Below, piece by piece: positions 1 through 7,282 of a DNA stretch of 10,424 bases. Source of the stretch: Thermomucor indicae-seudaticae (lineage: Eukaryota; Mucoromycota; Mucoromycetes; Mucorales; Lichtheimiaceae); assembly GCA_000787465.1 (NCBI GenBank), contig JSYX01000893.1, positions 1-10,424 on the forward strand, given 5' to 3'. The translations under genes were made by a program, and so were the position numbers. Positions within the stretch are counted from its first letter, which is position 1; each line of letters opens with the position of its first letter. Below the pieces are notes generated by a model. It saw nothing but the letters and a program-made list of their open reading frames with translations, was not told the origin of the DNA and searched no databases.

Positions 1-205
1 ATACTTCCTCAAAATTCAGTAATCTCAGTACAGGCAAGACAACCATTACTAATGGAAGATGAAAAGGGGTTTCCTGGTATTTACAGTCATAAATCTGGTT
101 CTTATCGTGTCTAAACATGATGTATATAGACTTTTGAAGCGAATAATTATGTTGGAATAAACAAAAATTGTTATGTCGTTGTTTCCAACATTATTAATTT
201 TGACA

Positions 206-225
206 GGTCAGGCCTGACCAATCAG
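206..225 (+). promoter_or_regulatory. 14-bp palindrome overlapping a CCAAT box, upstream of the GST gene
   Basis: Bases 206-219 form a perfect palindrome, GGTCAGGCCTGACC. Its last two bases start a CCAATCAG element at 218-225, about 125 bases before the first ATG of the GST gene. CCAAT boxes bind the HAP/NF-Y complex in fungi. That this one is active is inference from position only. Confidence 0.4.
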
Positions 226-282
226 GGCCGATATCTGTCAGATTCCGAGATTCTGGTTCGTCAATCCGTTGTTTGTCATTGC

Positions 283-289
283 TGAGTAA
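283..289 (+). promoter_or_regulatory. AP-1/Yap1-like half-consensus TGAGTAA
   Basis: TGAGTAA lies about 60 bases upstream of the first GST start codon, within GCTGAGTAA. It resembles bZIP sites of the AP-1/Yap1 type, which often control thiol and glutathione genes. It is a single short match and differs from the best Yap1 sites, so this is a suggestion only. Confidence 0.25.
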
Positions 290-320
290 AGCTGGCTGAC
301 ATGAATGATTAATCAATAAA

Positions 321-346
321 GCAAGCCAGCATTTTTGTTGGCTTGC
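321..346 (+). promoter_or_regulatory. Stem-loop abutting the upstream start codon of the GST gene
   Basis: Bases 321-331 pair with 336-346. There are ten Watson-Crick pairs and one G-U pair (329/338), closing a TTTT loop at 332-335. The last stem base is 346 and the ATG begins at 347. If transcribed, this hairpin sits in the leader directly in front of a start codon in a weak context (T at -3). It could reduce initiation there and favour the strong ACCATGG start at 410. The structure is seen in the sequence; the regulatory role is inferred. Confidence 0.5.
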
Positions 347-1816
347 ATGATTCGCGTTTCTTTCGCTCTTCGTCGCTGTTCGGTTTTCACCGTTACCTCA
401 TTTCGGACCATGGCTACAACGACCGCCAAGCAAGAACAACAACCCAGTATTCTAAAGTGGACTTCCGAAGACGGTGAATTTCGACGACAACAATCGTCTT
501 TCCGTGATTGGGTAACCAATGAGCCCGGTGCACGATTCGCTGCCGAGCCGTAAGTACCCTCGGCACTGACCATGGAATCTTGACAGTCCCTTACTAAGAA
601 ATCTATGAATACAGCGATCGTTATCATCTTTACGTGTCTCTTGCTTGTCCATGGGTAAGAAGAGGAAGGAATTGGTTACGATCAGACCATTCTTATTTGA
701 GTACTTGGCACCACATAGGCCCATCGAACATTGATATTTCGTGAGCTAAAGGGATTACAGTCAATGATTGGCGTGTCTGTTGTTGATTATTTGATGTTGG
801 AAAAGGGATGGTAAGGTTGGCCTTCCTAAGGAAGTACTGCTCATGGAGTGTGCTAAGAAAGGAGCCTGACAGGAAATTCTCTTCCTCTGAGGAGTGCCCA
901 GGAGCTATTCCGGACACTGTCAATAATGCAGAATACCTTCGTGACATCTACTTTAAAGCGAATCCAAAATACGAAGGTCGATTCACGGTCCCGGTTCTGT
1001 GGGATAAGAAACTCAACACAATCGGCAAGTGATTACTAAGACCCATCCATGCTTTCTTTCTTTGGATACTAATGTAGCACACAGTGAACAACGAGAGTTC
1101 CGAGATTATTCGCATGTTAAATTCTGCGTTCAATCACTTGCTACCTGACGACAAAAAGTCGATTGATCTTTATCCCGAGGAGCTGCGTAAAGAAATTGAC
1201 GAAGTGAATGACTGGATATATGACACCGTGAACAATGGCGTCTACAAGTCTGGATTCGCTACTACGCAGGAAGCATGTAAGGAAGGACATGTCGACCAAA
1301 CAGTTGGCGTCAGATTTCATCTATGGACAACCTTTGCTTAGACGAGCGGAATGTTTACCCTCTTTTCAAATCATTGGACAGACTAGAGGACATTCTGTCA
1401 AAGTCGAATTACTTGGTAGGAAACAGACTGACGGAAGCCGACATCCGTTTGTGGACTACTATTGTCCGGTGAGTCGGGAAAGCCTTGGATTGTTGAGAAA
1501 TGAAGGCACTCATAGTCGATGACAGATTTGATCCCGTGTACCACGGACACTTCAAATGTAATGCAAAGTCCATCGAGAAAGATTATCCAAATATTCTTAA
1601 ATGGGCGCGCCGCATTTACCAAATTCCTGGAGGTGAGTGACTTTTCCATGTGGTGTTTTCGCATAATGACGCTTATGACTTGTTTTACCCGCAGTGAGTA
1701 GCACGGTGAACATGGATCACATCAAACGCCATTATTACATGTCACACCGCCAGATCAATCCAACGCAGATAGTCCCCATTGGAAATGGCCCTGATCTTTC
1801 TGTTCCCGTTGAATAA
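347..1816 (+). CDS. ECM4: Glutathionyl-hydroquinone reductase (Xi-class glutathione transferase, Ecm4-like)
   Basis: Eight exons: 347-549, 615-654, 719-810, 873-1024, 1085-1276, 1342-1468, 1526-1632 and 1695-1816 join in frame to give 344 aa, or 323 aa from the ATG at 410. The N-terminal thioredoxin-fold part carries RYHLYVSLACPWAHRT; Cys79 of the long form is the expected catalytic cysteine. It is followed by PGAIPDTVN, GRFTVPVLWDKK, NNESSEIIRM and the helical domain with YLVGNRLTEADIRLWTT, RFDPVYHGHFKCN and a typical C-terminus. The family reduces glutathionyl-(hydro)quinones using glutathione. Residues 1-21 of the long form are rich in Arg, Ser, Thr and hydrophobic residues and lack acids, as in a mitochondrial presequence; the ATG at 410 has a strong context (ACCATGG). 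One intron (1025-1084) is GC-AG. It converges on the tropomyosin gene 175 bases away. Family assignment is very secure; localisation is inferred. Confidence 0.95.
1025..1084 (+). other. GC-AG intron in the GST gene
   Basis: Intron 4 of the GST gene starts with GCAAGT instead of GTAAGT and ends with CACAG; a TACTAAT branch-like sequence lies near its 3' end. Splicing here reads LNTIVNNESSEI, the expected family sequence. The nearby GT at 1029 would put the next exon out of frame. Confidence 0.85.
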
Positions 1817-1991
1817 CTTGCTGTACGGAGAAACATCTTGTTTTCGCAAAATGCTATGGAGAGAGAACGACCAAACTGAAAAAGGAATCTGAGCCCTCTT
1901 TAATGATGAACCAGACTTTGGGTTGGGAGTGGAGGGGGAATACGATAAGGAAATCCGGATGCAAAATGCTTTCTTCTTTTTGACCGTCTCT
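1817..1991. other. Short 3'-to-3' intergenic spacer
   Basis: This spacer separates the stop codons of the convergent GST and tropomyosin genes. Both 3' untranslated regions must fit in these 175 bases. I see no gene here. Confidence 0.6.
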
Positions 1992-2500
1992 TTATACACC
2001 GTCGAGCTGGTTTACCATCTCGTCCATCTCGGACTTGACTGCCAAATGCTTGGCTTCGAGGTCAGCATTCTTCTTTTCCCATTCCTTGAGTTCTTGTTCC
2101 AATCGAATAGCCTTCTTGCCAAGCTGTTCAGCACGCAAATCGGCTTCACGGTAGCTTGATAGTGGATCCAAAGTTGCATAAGTTTCTTAACCATCAACTT
2201 TTTAAGGAAGTTGCCAGACTTACTTGCTCGTGGCTTCCTTCAAGTCGACTTCGGCCTTCTCGAGTTGCTCTTCAAGCAGCTTGGCACGTGACTGAAGTTC
2301 ATTCAGCTCTTCATCCTTGGCATTGTGCTCGGCTTCGAGCTGTTGCACTTTCTTTTCGTACTCTTCAGCGCGTGCATTGGCAGCATCAACTTCAGCACGA
2401 AGTGAAGCGAGTTTCTATTGTAATCTCGCTTAATACTCCCAGGAAGAGGGTACCCACATCTGGCATCGTTCGTCTTTATTACCTCTTTGAATTTCTCCAT
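1992..2500 (-). CDS. Tropomyosin, short form
   Basis: Three exons on the minus strand, 2483-2500, 2224-2414 and 1992-2154, give 123 aa. The start exon is only 18 bases (MEKFKE), followed by KLASLRAEVDAANARAEE and continuous heptads rich in Glu, Lys and Ala. LKEATSNYREADLRAEQL near residue 70 resembles the family signature (L-K-E-A-E-x-R-A-E), and the protein ends DEMVNQLDGV. Introns are 2415-2482 (GTAATA...ATAG) and 2155-2223 (GTAAGT...CAAG). Tropomyosin forms parallel coiled-coil dimers that polymerise along actin cables. Most fungal forms I know are about 161 or 199 aa (four or five actin-binding periods). This one is about 38 residues shorter, and the 69-base intron cannot hide a missing exon. 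It is an intact frame, not an obvious pseudogene. Confidence 0.9.
2285..2292 (-). promoter_or_regulatory. CDEI/E-box match inside tropomyosin exon 2
   Basis: Read on the minus strand this is GTCACGTG, a full match to the Cbf1 consensus RTCACRTG. It lies within coding sequence, so it may be chance. It is noted because a Cbf1-like gene is the next recognised gene, about 1.5 kb away. Confidence 0.3.
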
Positions 2501-2930
2501 TACTATGTTTCTGATGAAAAAAGGAACGGAAGGAACTGACCCTGCGCCCCCCTCTCTCTTTGCTTTAAAGCGCAGTTGCGGAGTTTTCCAGAAGAGCGTG
2601 GTCATGGTTACCGTAAAAAGCATGCGTAAAAAAGGTCAGCAATGAAGGCTTGCTATGCCCGAGCTCTATGGAGTCCAGGCATAGGAATATATGCTGTATT
2701 TTCCCTAACTCTTTGCACTGTTGAAATGACAGAGCTTGGTCCTGGGCTTTAATTATTATGCGTTCGATCTTTGACGCTGTGTGCTGGAACGAGTTCGCTT
2801 TTGCGTCGAGCTTGAAGCCTGTTTTACGCTCAAAGTCAATCTGATATGCGTAGACATTCCTCGAAAAGGGTCCCAGATTTCTATGACACAAGTCTCTGAG
2901 CGACTGAAGTGGTAAGATCCAGGCAGATAT

Positions 2931-3005
2931 TACATAAAGAGGACGTACATAAACGATACTTACATAAACGGTACCCACATAAGCGGTGGTTACATACTGT
3001 AACGT
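2931..3005. repeat. 15-bp imperfect tandem repeat, about 4.5 units
   Basis: Units at 2931-2945, 2946-2960, 2961-2975 and 2976-2990, with a partial copy from 2991, all begin TACATA or CACATA. The second and third units share TACATAAACG. Because 15 is a multiple of three, every frame through it stays open: the minus strand reads a Tyr-Val pentapeptide series and the plus strand a Tyr-Ile series. This largely explains the longer open frames here. It may be a minisatellite or a promoter repeat. Confidence 0.8.
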
Positions 3006-3159
3006 CATTGACAACTACGCAGTAAAAGGCCGGTCCAAGTGGGATGCTAAGCAAAGATAGCTTATAAAGAAGAGGCAAAAAGATTCAGTGAGACTAAGAC
3101 GCGCATTTAGTACGGTGCCTTCTCTACGTTTTATGTTCATTGATGATGAAGGTTGTCGT

Positions 3160-3736
3160 CTCTGAATTTAACGAAACTGACAATTAAGTACAGTGTGAAG
3201 AGGTATTGGATATGACCCAGATGAACTTCCACGGTGCCATCTCAGATCGTAAGACTTGCTCGTTCATCGTCACAACAACCGTCGTAGTCAAAGGCCTTCA
3301 GAATAATCAACGAACTCGACGACTTCTTCGTGCGTGCCCGCGTATAAAACATGGACTACCGCATACAAAGTATCAAAGGCGCTGATTTGTATTACAATCT
3401 TCGGTTCAGAATCATAGATTTTCTCTGGAAGAACGCTATGAGGACAGGATAGACCGCATGAAAAACAATGGGCGCGAGCGTTGAAGTTGATTTGTGTAAC
3501 CAGTAGACATAGCGGGCTTCAAATTCCAAAACATGAGTGGGAAAGGCATGCTTCTCGTGCACCTGAGTGGGGTTTTCCCGAGTCCTTTTCTTTTCACGGC
3601 GCTAACTCGAAGTACCAAAAGTCAGGTGAGTGAGACGTCACAAAGTCACGAGCGAATACTCGGTTGTGAAGAAGTGTCTGTGCGATGACGCATATTCCAT
3701 TAATGATGAAGCATGCCTTGCTAAGAATTGCTATTT
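3160..3736 (-). pseudogene. Possible decayed or multi-exon gene of unknown family
   Basis: Successive minus-strand frames look coding but lie in different frames. At 3594-3736, after an acceptor-like CTACAG, the frame includes LLHNRVFARDF and ends in a stop. At 3392-3562, after CTCAG, 56 codons include HAFPTHVLEFEARYVYWLHK. An overlapping frame from about 3480 to 3268 includes PKIVIQISAFDTLYAVVHVL. A third near 3250-3320 includes KAFDYDGCCDDERASL, which faintly recalls an acidic HAD-type DxDG motif. Third codon positions in the 3392-3562 frame are rich in C. I could not join them with good introns, so frameshift decay or a misread gene are both possible. Family unknown. Confidence 0.3.
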
Positions 3737-3842
3737 CTGTAGAAGATTGAGTTTCAACTGTTACTTGTCATTTCCGTTTCTTGCTCGTGGCTAAATTCCC
3801 ATAGGCCGAAAAGTTCATCCTACCCTCACCATTAAATCGATA

Positions 3843-4956
3843 ATGTCCCAAGAAACTGTGATAAACCCTAGGCCTGAACAAGGCGAAAACTGGAGTCATG
3901 TAAGCACATCGGCGTGCGCCATTCATACAGGAAAAGAAACCTGACGTGTTTAAAGGCGAATGAAACAACGTCTGAGAATGGAGCGTCTTCCTCTTCCCCC
4001 TCATCACGTGCTCCACAAGAAAGAGAAACAGTGTCCAAAGATGGCTCAAAAACTCACTCAAGTGCTGAGCCTTCAGGGAACCCACCATCAAGTAGTGTGT
4101 CCGAAGAGAGAGCACTGTGGTAATGTTTCTTCTTCTGCGAAAATAGATGAAATAACTTGGAAGGGGAAAAGACTGATGGAAGGGTCCAAAAAGGACGAAT
4201 ATGAGCCAAGAACAGCAAACATCGCTACAACTCCTTCAAGGATCAGTACGAAATGATCTCGCGTCTTTCAGGCGCAATCATGCGTTGCCGACTCAGCATC
4301 ACGAGGAAGAGAAATCGGAGGAAAAAGAATCACATGAACAACAACCACCACCACCTACATCAGGACGAGGAGAGCAACGGAGGCAGTCTCAGTCTTCGAC
4401 GTCATCATCATCATCAGGAATAGGAGCGAAAAGGAGACGGCCATCCATGACGCAGGAAGCACCAGGCTACAACATTAACCATGATAGTAATAGTAAACCA
4501 CCCGTTGGATCGGAAGAATGGCATCGTATCCGACGAGAAAATCACAAGCAAGTCGAACGACGACGTCGAGAAACGATCAATCAAGGCATCAGCGAGCTCC
4601 AACGCCTGATACCCAATTGTGACAAGAACAAAGGACTGGTTCTGCGGCGTGCGGCTGAATATATACAGCAATTGAAAGAGCATGAGGCCCAAATGATGGA
4701 AAAATGGACTCTGGAAAAGTTATTGACGGATCAGGCTATCAATGAACTCAATCGTCAGGTGGAAACGCTGAAAAGTGAACTGGATCGAACGTTACAAGAA
4801 AATGAACGTTTGAAGCGACGTTTAGCAGAGCAGGAAGAGGAGGTGGACGAACTTGATGGTGAGGACGAAAATGATGATGGGGTGGGTAATAATGACGGTA
4901 ACAAGCGTTCACGGCTAAGTACAGAAAGTTCTGTAAAAGCGGAATCAGCTACCTGA
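3843..4956 (+). CDS. CBF1: CBF1-like basic helix-loop-helix transcription factor
   Basis: The model has exons 3843-3899, 3956-4119 and 4194-4956, giving 327 aa; exon 3 alone (ATG at 4201) would give 251 aa. The bHLH spans about residues 183-239: EEWHRIRRENHKQVERRRRE, then a helix, a loop with PNCDKNKGLVLRR and helix two ending YIQQLKEHE. His191, Glu195 and Arg199 are the E-box-reading residues of CACGTG-binding bHLH proteins. A long coiled coil (about 241-296) and an acidic tail follow. The N-terminus is low complexity, rich in Ser, Pro, Gln and Glu, with a basic KRRR patch. In yeast Cbf1 acts at centromeres and methionine genes; in other fungi it mainly regulates sulfur and respiratory genes. 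Introns 3900-3955 and 4120-4193 keep frame and have CTGAC/CTGAT branch-like sites, but the second acceptor lacks a pyrimidine tract. The bHLH is certain; exons 1-2 are probable. Confidence 0.9.
4003..4010 (+). promoter_or_regulatory. CDEI/E-box match inside CBF1-like exon 2
   Basis: ATCACGTG matches the Cbf1 consensus RTCACRTG in full. It lies in the second coding exon of the CBF1-like gene, or in the 5' leader if translation starts at 4201. Self-binding is a reasonable but untested inference. Confidence 0.35.
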
Positions 4957-5200
4957 AATCACCCCTTTCTTTTTTATCGTTCATTTGTTTAATGCTTGTT
5001 AGTTATGCTCCCCGCCCCGTTTGGATGATTTTAATGAGTTTTGCCCCCCTCCCTCCAGTTGTTTACATGGTAATGCAAGCCATCGATATGATCTTTTGCG
5101 TCTTCTTGGATATGCTGGAGTTGAGGGTCTGAGATCAAAAAATTGCTTTGTTCAAATGTTTTTTTTCCAGCCCTTCTCTTTTGGTTGTGCGGACGAGACA

Positions 5201-5806
5201 ATGAACACTGTTAGGACGACCGCCATGCGCATTCTGCAATTCAGACCAGCGACTCGATTGCTTCGGTCTAATGGAACAAAATGTAAATAATGTCGCCAGC
5301 GTAGTCTACCTTTTACTCCCGAACTGACAAAAGGGGCATTACGAACAGTAGAGTACAGCACAGCAACAACAAAGACAAAGACACCCAAAGTGAATGTCAT
5401 GCAACTCGTTGATTCGCAGCTTGTTGCGGAAGCCAACAAGGACGGTCGCAGGGAACTCTTTTCACGGCACAACCCGGATGGTGTTCGACCCGGTTCCGTC
5501 GTTTTGGTAGAGACGTACAATGAACCAGGCGAAAAGACAACGTCAACGTTTATGGGTATCTGCGTCGCTATTCGACGCAAGGGCATCGATACTTCGTTCA
5601 CGCTACGGAACATTATTATGCGCGTCGGTGTAGAACAACGATTCTCGCTGTATTCGCCGTTGCTCAAAAGCATTAAGGTGCTGCAGAAGCCTTCAGAATT
5701 GAGGGTTAATCGTGCCAAGTTGTATTATTTGCGGGATCAGCCGGGCAAAGCTTTTACGGTGCTGCAGAGTCTATGGCAACAGCAACAGCTCGATAAGAAA
5801 AACTAG
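5201..5806 (+). CDS. Mitochondrial large-subunit ribosomal protein bL19m
   Basis: Exons 5201-5282 and 5349-5806 give 179 aa. The N-terminus (RTTAMRILQFRPATRLLRSN) is rich in Arg and lacks acids, like a mitochondrial presequence; a second ATG lies at 5225. The L19 core follows: VMQLVDSQLV, VRPGSVVLVETY, FMGICVAIRRKGIDTSFTLR, then GVEQRFSLYSPLLKSIKV and RVNRAKLYYLRDQPGKAF. These match bacterial L19, with its SH3-like barrel, and yeast Img1. The intron 5283-5348 (GTAAAT...ACAG, CTGAC branch site) removes an in-frame TAA at 5288. It lies 244 bases downstream of the CBF1-like gene and converges on the MEMO gene. It is longer than bacterial L19 (about 115 aa), as expected for a mitochondrial form. 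Confidence 0.93.
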
Positions 5807-5836
5807 ACCCGCCCCTTCTGTATACATGCATTCGAA

Positions 5837-5870
5837 CAGACACATACACATACACATATATACACAGACA
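5837..5870. repeat. CA/TA-rich simple repeat in the 3' spacer
   Basis: A run of CACATA-type units followed by ATATATACACA lies between the convergent bL19m and MEMO genes. It is a short degenerate microsatellite with no other visible role. Confidence 0.6.
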
Positions 5871-5920
5871 GCAAACCTCACCGTACATCATCGCAGAAAA
5901 AGAATAACAAGGTTTTGGCT

Positions 5921-5926
5921 TTTATT
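5921..5926 (-). terminator. Polyadenylation signal AATAAA for the MEMO gene
   Basis: On the minus strand AATAAA begins about ten bases after the stop codon of the MEMO gene. This is close to the stop, but only about 130 bases separate the two convergent genes. Confidence 0.45.
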
Positions 5927-5935
5927 GGGCTCTTT

Positions 5936-7282
5936 TTATTCGATACTTGCAAACGCACTAGCGTAACTGACACTACTGTCATGGATAGTCCTACAGGGAC
6001 TACTTTGATCGTACTTTACAAAAACGATCCGCTGGTTATCATCGTGGCCTTCTTCCTTTAATGCGTTCAGAGCACACATCAGAACACCGATAGGATGACG
6101 GCCACAGATGGTGTTCTTTGTCGTGTTCAAATACCGCTGAAACGCATCATAATCAAGAGACCCAATAATCTTCATTGCTTCATGGTCCAACTCGGTAATG
6201 GACTGATGAATTGGCGTACTGATCATGCTGGATGCATTGCTCGGAGTGAGACGTGTCAATTTCGCCTTTTCATCCGGTCGATAATATGTATAAGAAAATC
6301 GTAACCCCCTTTAACATTGGTCAACCAGGTTGCTCTTAACTCTAAAGTGAATTGATTCGCTCACCAGTGGCAAAAGTCAGAGGAAATGATAAACAGCGTA
6401 TGAGGGTCAGCGAGATATTTCGCGAGCAGTTGACCATAGAATCTCTCCTTTTTGTCGTCGATGGCGCCCACCATAATCGGAACAACTTTGATGGCATCCA
6501 GTTTTCTAAATTCGATTAGGCGTTAGAAGATACTAGCTCGCTATAGCATGTTTGAAAAATGGGCTTACTCTGCAAATATTTTTGCTGTAAAAGGGAGCTG
6601 CATTTCAATGCTATGTTCATCTTCGTCTACTGTCTTGCTCATCCATTCAAAATGGCCTGTTTCATAAAGACTGTTGATCACTGTATATCCATATCACGGT
6701 ATTAGCTCTTTCTTATACGCGGACCGGCCATATCCTCCTTTTCTTCCTTTACGTTCTCTATCCAACTGCAAGTCTCCCAGCGGCGTCTCGTATGTGTCAC
6801 AACGCGAAAGAGCACAGCCATCAAGGTATACATGATGAGAAGGACCGAGTACAAACACACGGTTTCTGGGACGCAGATTCGTTATCAGTGAAGAAACTAG
6901 TTCTCAAAGAAGAAATAAAATGGGAACTTTACATGTTTGATACGTCGACACATTTGTACGCGAATGCAGCGGTAGGTCCACTGTATCGATAACCGGCGTG
7001 TCTACGAAATGAATATTTCTCTCAATAAATGAAGGAAAAGTTGGTTTGTTTGCATGTTCACTTACGGAGCAATGATAGCACGCGCTCCGGATATCGGGTA
7101 GGCCTCACCTTGCTCCGTTTGTTGGGGGACCGCATTCAAATACTTCTGCAATTCCTGATTCAAGCGTTGACCTTTGACAGTGCCCCCATTCAGTCTTGGC
7201 GCCTCGAGACTTACTTGAAAAAGGGAAATGACTTACGAGAATCAGTATACCAAGATCCTGCATGCGATGCTATGCGCTTCAT
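5936..7282 (-). CDS. MEMO1/Mho1-family protein
   Basis: Seven exons on the minus strand, 7237-7282, 7066-7171, 6933-7001, 6753-6865, 6569-6680, 6365-6505 and 5936-6308, join in frame to 319 aa. Every intron is GT-AG and 56-72 bases. Family landmarks appear in order: ASHAGSWY (residues 5-12), [12 protein letters not shown] (His52), [12 protein letters not shown] (His84, His85), [35 protein letters not shown] (Asp192, His195), [12 protein letters not shown] (Cys264) and the C-terminal [17 protein letters not shown]. His52, His84/85, Asp192 and Cys264 correspond to the metal/active-site pocket of human MEMO1. The fold is related to class III extradiol dioxygenases; human MEMO1 is linked to cytoskeleton signalling and redox/copper or iron chemistry, and yeast Mho1 is poorly understood. 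The loop after [10 protein letters not shown] is about 17 residues longer than in human MEMO1. Confidence 0.95.

Larger units (their letters stand above)
2501..3842. other. 1.34-kb divergent intergenic region with unexplained open frames
   Basis: This region lies between the divergent tropomyosin and CBF1-like genes and must contain both promoters. It also holds a 15-bp tandem repeat at 2931-3005. A minus-strand frame of about 149 codons (2565-3014) spans that repeat but resembles no family I know. From 3160 to 3736 a further series of coding-like minus-strand frames is listed separately. No tRNA, transposase or long terminal repeat was seen. Confidence 0.5.

Noticed and set aside
335..346. 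GST start upstream of 347
   Set aside because: The frame is open back to 335, but the codon there is TTG. The first ATG is at 347.
2156..2539. 127-codon plus-strand open frame
   Set aside because: It lies opposite the tropomyosin exons, where repetitive Glu/Lys codons leave the complementary frames open.
2565..3014. 149-codon minus-strand frame as a gene
   Set aside because: Part of its openness comes from the 15-bp repeat, and the rest has no recognisable domain. Kept only as a note on the intergenic region.
3768..4115. 115-codon minus-strand frame
   Set aside because: It overlaps exons 1 and 2 of the CBF1-like gene on the other strand and resembles nothing known.
3960..4256. 98-codon plus-strand frame
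   Set aside because: It is in a different frame from the Ser/Pro-rich exon 2 and the bHLH exon, and runs through the predicted second intron.
5283..5299. 17-base mini-intron in bL19m
   Set aside because: It is too short and would shift the frame into a stop. The 66-base intron 5283-5348 has a branch site and keeps the frame.
5152..5718. 188-codon open frame on the minus strand
   Set aside because: It is antisense to the well-supported bL19m exons and crosses its intron. It shows no family resemblance.
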